64,000 nucleotides of DNA from CAG-492 sp045643465. Its GTDB lineage: Bacteria > Bacillota > Clostridia > TANB77 > CAG-508. The notes beneath the pieces were generated by a model. It saw nothing but the letters and a program-made list of their open reading frames with translations. It made no database searches and was not told where the DNA came from. Positions 60,085-64,000 of this stretch are shown one piece after another (position 1 is the first letter of the stretch; every line of letters begins with the position of its first letter). A program made the position numbers and the translations under genes. The DNA lies in assembly GCA_045643465.1 (NCBI GenBank), contig JAZUKV010000009.1:1-64000 (forward strand), written 5' to 3'.

Positions 60085-60193
60085 GCAAATAAATTTGAAT
60101 ATGACTTAGGGTCAAACTTCTCCCCGGTGGTTTAATTTTAAGTTTCATATAGATAAATTATAATATTTTAATGAATGGAGGGTATTTTTTACC
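60085..60193 (+). promoter_or_regulatory. rplM leader (L13-type)
   Basis: About 109 nt between the promoter and rplM with a conserved-looking block (GACTTAGGGTCAAACTTCTC then CCCGGTGG), unusual GC content for this genome, and room for a short stem. It matches the position and look of the L13 leader, an autoregulatory element of Firmicutes rplM mRNAs. Not verified by structure. Confidence 0.55.
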
Positions 60194-60628
60194 ATGAATA
60201 ATACTACATATAGTTTAAAGAAAAATGAAATTGAAAGCAAATGGTATATAATTGATGCTGCCAATAAACCATTAGGTAGAGTTGCTACAGAAGCAGCTAA
60301 ATTATTAAGAGGAAAACACAAACCTACTTATACACCAAACTTAGATAACGGAGATCACGTTATAATATTAAATTGTAATGAAATGATTTTAACAGGTCAC
60401 AAAATGGATCAAAAAATCTATAGACATCATTCAGGATATATCGGAGGAATGAAAGAAACAACAGCTAGAGAAATGATGGCTAAATCTCCAGAAAAAATGA
60501 TGATGTTAGCTATAAAAGGAATGCTTCCTCACAATAGCTTAGGAAGACAAATGTTAAAAAAAGCAAGAATCTATGCTGGTAATGAACATGAAAATATTGC
60601 TCAAAAACCAGAAGTATGGAATTTCTAA
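60194..60628 (+). CDS. rplM: 50S ribosomal protein L13
   Basis: 144 residues, uL13: 'WYIIDAANKPLGRVATEAAK', 'LLRGKHKPTYTPNLDNGDHV', 'IYRHHSGYIGGMKETTAREM', 'IKGMLPHNSLGRQMLKKARI'. Early-assembling 50S protein. Followed by rpsI after 26 bp; start ATG after AATGGAGGGTA. Confidence 0.98.
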   Translation: MNNTTYSLKKNEIESKWYIIDAANKPLGRVATEAAKLLRGKHKPTYTPNLDNGDHVIILNCNEMILTGHKMDQKIYRHHSGYIGGMKETTAREMMAKSPEKMMMLAIKGMLPHNSLGRQMLKKARIYAGNEHENIAQKPEVWNF

Positions 60629-60654
60629 TTAATAATTTAAGGGAGGAAAATAAA

Positions 60655-61056
60655 ATGGCTAATACAGAAAAAACATTCTGCGGAACAGGTAGAAGAAAAA
60701 AATCAATAGCTAGAGTTAGATTAGTAGAAGGAAACGGAAAAATTACAATAAATGAAAAAGATTTAAACGAATATTTTGGAGCTGATACTTTAAAATATAT
60801 TGTTAAACAACCATTAATGGTAACAGAAACAGAATCAAAATTCGACGTTATCGTTACAGTTAAAGGTGGAGGTTTCACAGGACAAGCTGGTGCTATCCGT
60901 CATGGAATCGCAAGAGCTTTATTAGAAGTTAATTCAGATGAATATAGACCATCTTTAAAATCAAACGGATTCTTAACAAGAGATTCTCGTATGAAAGAAA
61001 GAAAGAAATATGGTTTAAAGAAAGCAAGAAAAGCTCCTCAATTTTCAAAGAGATAA
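60655..61056 (+). CDS. rpsI: 30S ribosomal protein S9
   Basis: 133 residues from the ATG at 60655 (GGGAGGAAAATAAA upstream). uS9: 'FCGTGRRKKSIARVRLVEGN', 'VKGGGFTGQAGAIRHGIARA', and the basic C-terminal tail ending 'KKYGLKKARKAPQFSKR' that reaches the P-site tRNA. Closed by a terminator. rplM-rpsI operon. Confidence 0.98.
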   Translation: MANTEKTFCGTGRRKKSIARVRLVEGNGKITINEKDLNEYFGADTLKYIVKQPLMVTETESKFDVIVTVKGGGFTGQAGAIRHGIARALLEVNSDEYRPSLKSNGFLTRDSRMKERKKYGLKKARKAPQFSKR

Positions 61057-61066
61057 GAAATACAAA

Positions 61067-61097
61067 AAATACATACCTTTTGGTATGTATTTTTTTG
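61067..61097 (+). terminator. Terminator of rplM-rpsI
   Basis: AAATACATACC pairs with GGTATGTATTT around TTTT, with a T-run. Confidence 0.9.
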
Positions 61098-61113
61098 TTT
61101 TATTTATTCTTCT

Positions 61114-61736
61114 TTACATTACTTCGAAAGATTCTATCATTGCATGCATGATTACAGCAATGCCTTCTGCATATTCAGCTAACATTGGATAACTCATTGC
61201 AACTTTATATGTTACATTATTTCCACCATAAATATAATAATTGTTATATACAAATCCTTCTTCATCGCCACTCTCTACAACTATCTTTGGTCCATTATTT
61301 TCCTTTATAATATCAAATTTTGCTAATTTTTTGATTTTATCAGATATAGATATATTCTCTTTCGTTATGTAAATGTCACACATCTCATCATTTTTAAATT
61401 TAAAATCATCTTCATTATCATTTTCTAAAATTTTAAAATCATCAGTATAATACATTTTATATCCTAATTTACTTTTGAAAAGTTTCATATCTACGTAGTC
61501 ATCAGTTAATCCTTCTCTGTCAAGAAAAACCTTTTTAATTTCTTCATCGCTGTTTTTATTATCTTTTATTTCATTTAGTGTATTATTGTTTTTACTTTGT
61601 TGAATTACATCAATTTTGTTTGTTAAATACCCTATCTTATTATTTAATTCATCATTCTTCCTTATGAAAAAATATCCTCCACAACCTATTGCCCCTATTA
61701 GTAATAAAATTACTAATATTAAAATAATTTTTTCAT
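61114..61736 (-). pseudogene. Membrane-anchored hypothetical protein, frameshifted in a start-proximal A-run
   Basis: The frame 61114-61488 (124 codons) continues upstream as an open frame without a start codon, through 'VILLLIGAIGCGGYFFIRKN' (membrane anchor) and a helical 'NKIGYLTNKIDVIQQSKNNN'. The ATG at 61736, after AAGGAAGGAG, is in a different frame and ends after five codons. One extra A in the six-A tract right after the ATG (plus 61728-61733) would restore a 207-residue protein. So it is a phase-variable gene, a recent mutation, or a sequencing error. Family unknown; an extracellular beta/alpha domain follows the anchor. Confidence 0.6.
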
Positions 61737-61856
61737 TTGAAATCTCCTTCCTTCTGTTGTATTTTAATTTTATCTATTTGGTTACAAATTTACCAAATTT
61801 ACTAAAATTATATATTTATAAATTTTAGCTGTCAATGTTAAACTTTACGATAACTT

Positions 61857-63077
61857 TTATCCATCAACAACTATATCATAAGATTCAATATCTGAATAAT
61901 GCCACCATTCATTTTGATATCCACTAAAACCATTAGTAGTCATAATTTTTTCAAGTTTAATCGCATTTATCTTTGCATTATCACTAACATCTGAATAATC
62001 TCTATCTGCTTTTGCTGTAAAATCATCAAAGCCTGTTGGCATTTCGATAGTACTTCCATCAATTTTAACTAATGTTATATCTACAGTATTCCCTCTACTA
62101 TGTTTTGATCCTCCATTTTGTGGATTTGATACATACCTCGAATCTGGGCATTTTTCCCATAGTTTTTTTTGTGCTTCTGTTGAACGATATGCATCCCAAA
62201 TTAAAAGACTATAGCCCTCTTTGTTTAGCTCTTCCTGTACTTTTTTTAATCTTTTAACAGTACCATATCTCAAATATGCAATATTGCTTTCATAAATTTT
62301 TGTTCCTACAAAATTATCAGTAGTAGCATATTTTAAATCAATTTTAATATTTGGAATATACTTGATAACCTCTACAAGCTCATCATTTTTAGGCTCTACT
62401 TGATTTTCATTATTCAATGTATTTGTAGTTATTTTAGATTCATTTTCACTTTTTGTTATATTTTCACTAATATCTGTAGATGACATCTTGTCAGATTTAT
62501 CTAATCTATACATTTTATATATATAACTTGCTGAAATATATATCACGATTATTACAATTAACGCTAAAAATACGCTAAAGATTTTTTTTAGTATACTTAC
62601 TTTTTCTTGTACTGATTCTTTATAATGAATTAAATGAATTCCGATATGCCCTATTCCCAGGATAATTGTTGATATTATTAATAAATAATTATTTCCATAT
62701 ACTCCTAATAATAAAAATGCTAATACTGGTAGTGAAGCACCAGCAACAGGAACACCTAATAAACTGCTATACATATCACTCATTTTTTTCTCACTTTTAA
62801 AATATCTAACCCAGTATATCTCATATAAACACATTAAAATAAAAGCTAATATTAAAAAAAATGAAGATTCAGAAAATGCTCTTATATTGAAATCTGTAAA
62901 TATTAAAGATAATCCAGTTACTAACATTTCGCCTATTCGTTCAAACTTTAATAGTATTTTATTTTCGTTTTTAGCATATTTTTCATAGTCTTTTGGTTTA
63001 TTTTTGCTCCATATTATATTTGGAATCATAAGCATCAATAAAAATATTAAACTTACATATGAAAATCCAAAGTTCAC
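61857..63077 (-). CDS. Membrane protein fused to VanX-type D-Ala-D-Ala dipeptidase
   Basis: 406 residues. N-terminal part with about six membrane segments (1-185), a Ser/Asn/Lys-rich linker (about 195-235), and a C-terminal peptidase M15D domain. The VanX zinc ligands are His326, Asp333 and His393 with Glu390 as base ('SKHSRGNTVDITL', 'NEWWHYSD'), and Arg298 in 'WDAYRSTEAQKKLW'. VanX cleaves D-Ala-D-Ala; in non-resistant bacteria relatives recycle or remodel wall peptides. A membrane-tethered form is unusual. No vanA/vanH or regulator nearby. Confidence 0.85.
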   Translation of the reverse strand: MNFGFSYVSLIFLLMLMIPNIIWSKNKPKDYEKYAKNENKILLKFERIGEMLVTGLSLIFTDFNIRAFSESSFFLILAFILMCLYEIYWVRYFKSEKKMSDMYSSLLGVPVAGASLPVLAFLLLGVYGNNYLLIISTIILGIGHIGIHLIHYKESVQEKVSILKKIFSVFLALIVIIVIYISASYIYKMYRLDKSDKMSSTDISENITKSENESKITTNTLNNENQVEPKNDELVEVIKYIPNIKIDLKYATTDNFVGTKIYESNIAYLRYGTVKRLKKVQEELNKEGYSLLIWDAYRSTEAQKKLWEKCPDSRYVSNPQNGGSKHSRGNTVDITLVKIDGSTIEMPTGFDDFTAKADRDYSDVSDNAKINAIKLEKIMTTNGFSGYQNEWWHYSDIESYDIVVDG

Positions 63078-63131
63078 TTATTATTACCTCCTCACCGCTA
63101 CTTTACTTGATATAATTTGCAATTTTTTAAA

Positions 63132-64000
63132 TTATTCCCCTATTTTTTCATATCTACTTTTTAATTTAAAAATATTTTTAATTTTGCTCCATAATCTTTT
63201 TATAAAAATCTCTTTTGGCTCTTCTATTATGGCTAAACTAGTAACCTCTTTGTTATCCAATTCTACATTTTCGTTAATTTCTGTATCTGTATTATCATTT
63301 TCATTTGCAACGAAATTATCAGTCTCAGCTGATTCATCTTCAACAATAATTTCTTCTTCTTGTATATCACTTGTACTTTGCTCTACTAAATTTTGTTTTT
63401 CAATTATTTTTTCAATTATTTTATCTGTTTCTGTTATTTTTGTGTCAACAAGGTCTTTTATAATATCTTCCTGAGTTAATTGTTGTTGCCTTTGCTGTGC
63501 AATTTTGCTAACAATATCAGCAATTTCCTCTAATTCTTGTTTTTCTTCTTCACGCTCTTCGTCTAAATTAATCTTATTCTGTTCAACTATTTCTTTTTCA
63601 TCAACATCTTCTTTATTTTCTTCTTTGTTAAAATTTAAATCATAAATTTTAGTAGTATGAATTAATTTACTAGAATTTTCAAATACTAATGGTTCATCTT
63701 CATTAAATTTTTCTTTTGTGCAATCAAATTGTCTTAATATTTTTATTGTATTCTTATTATAATCTGATCTATCCAAAATATCTTCGAAATTATTCAATAT
63801 TGCTTCATCAATTTTATTTTTAAATTTAGCTCTAAGCTCTTTATCCATATTTGTATATTCAAAAGTATCATTTAACCACTCTAATAAGTCATTTGTTTCA
63901 TCATCTATAGCCGTTTCACGCATTAGCATTTCAGATAAATGTACATTACAAGCTTCCAATATTTCAATTTTTGAAATTTCTTCAATATCATCCAAAGCTT
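63132..64000 (-). CDS. Acidic orphan protein, 5' end beyond window
   Basis: 289 codons visible, open to the right edge; the first visible in-frame start-like codon (TTG at 63995) has no ribosome binding site evidence and the frame continues as A-L before it, so the gene is probably longer. Soluble, with a long acidic, Glu/Asp/Asn-rich disordered region (about 115-250) and a C-terminal basic amphipathic tail 'IFIKRLWSKIKNIFKLKSR'. That tail is close in style to the tails of the 147-residue proteins at 12621 and 38967. No family recognised. Confidence 0.6.
   Translation of the reverse strand, partial: ALDDIEEISKIEILEACNVHLSEMLMRETAIDDETNDLLEWLNDTFEYTNMDKELRAKFKNKIDEAILNNFEDILDRSDYNKNTIKILRQFDCTKEKFNEDEPLVFENSSKLIHTTKIYDLNFNKEENKEDVDEKEIVEQNKINLDEEREEEKQELEEIADIVSKIAQQRQQQLTQEDIIKDLVDTKITETDKIIEKIIEKQNLVEQSTSDIQEEEIIVEDESAETDNFVANENDNTDTEINENVELDNKEVTSLAIIEEPKEIFIKRLWSKIKNIFKLKSRYEKIGE

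Noticed and set aside
60108..60114. GGTCAAA in the rplM leader as a CtsR site
   Set aside because: Only one heptad; CtsR needs a tandem pair.
1..64000. tRNA genes and CIRCE/HrcA sites
   Set aside because: None seen by eye on either strand; a tRNAscan-SE run would be decisive for the tRNAs.

Overview
The window looks like a chromosomal segment of a low-GC, anaerobic, spore-forming member of the Clostridia, probably an uncultured gut-type lineage (the lineage is inference). The support is a strongly AT-rich sequence, sporulation genes (cotJA/B/C, spoIIP, spoIIM, spoVAE), the Firmicutes ctsR-mcsA-mcsB-clpC operon, T-box leaders on tyrS and argS, Spo0A boxes, and an OLE-type RNA followed by its membrane-protein partner. 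Most genes run on the minus strand. Plus-strand genes are mainly single small genes with their own promoter and terminator. Most promoters read TTGACA-N17-TATAAT-like with an extended -10 (TGn).

Layout. 0-4.2 kb is an accessory region: a START-like protein, an unusual duplicated array of 14-bp repeats, a large serine recombinase, a ParE-type toxin with its probable antitoxin, and a cotJC gene broken by both a frameshift and loss of its 3' half. 4.2-6.5 kb holds cotJB, cotJA, a P-loop kinase-like gene and an SDR oxidoreductase. 6.5-11.2 kb is the protein-quality-control operon with a CtsR-controlled promoter. 11.2-18 kb mixes a YkgJ-type protein, a RibD-C reductase, a (p)ppGpp synthetase and several orphan proteins. 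18-24 kb has uppP, a CPBP protease, tyrS with a T-box, and a 776-aa orphan. 24-35 kb carries rqcP, addA, spoIIP, rarA, a lipid-type acyltransferase-like protein, Nudix and DUF523 genes, a Xer recombinase, and several short monocistronic genes. 35-50 kb holds spoIIM, an EndoQ-like PHP protein, tmcAL, rnhA, two orphan proteins, a sortase, an MreB-type gene, lexA, obg, trpS, spoVAE and argS with a T-box.

50-57.8 kb contains an orphan AgrC-type kinase with Spo0A boxes, a Nudix-HD fusion, helD, an HD protein, a divergent 5S-like RNA with its own promoter and terminator, oapA and OLE RNA. 57.8-61 kb holds two ribosomal-protein operons: infC-rpmI-rplT, with a leader attenuator and a non-AUG start, and rplM-rpsI with a leader. 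61-64 kb holds a frameshifted membrane-anchored protein, a membrane-VanX fusion and an edge-truncated acidic protein.

The points most worth a second look are the OLE RNA/oapA locus with a 5S-like RNA directly beyond it, the twin 14-bp-period repeat modules beside the serine recombinase, the interrupted cotJC, a paralogous 147-aa protein family in two unrelated operons, and a set of short monocistronic genes sharing one promoter architecture.
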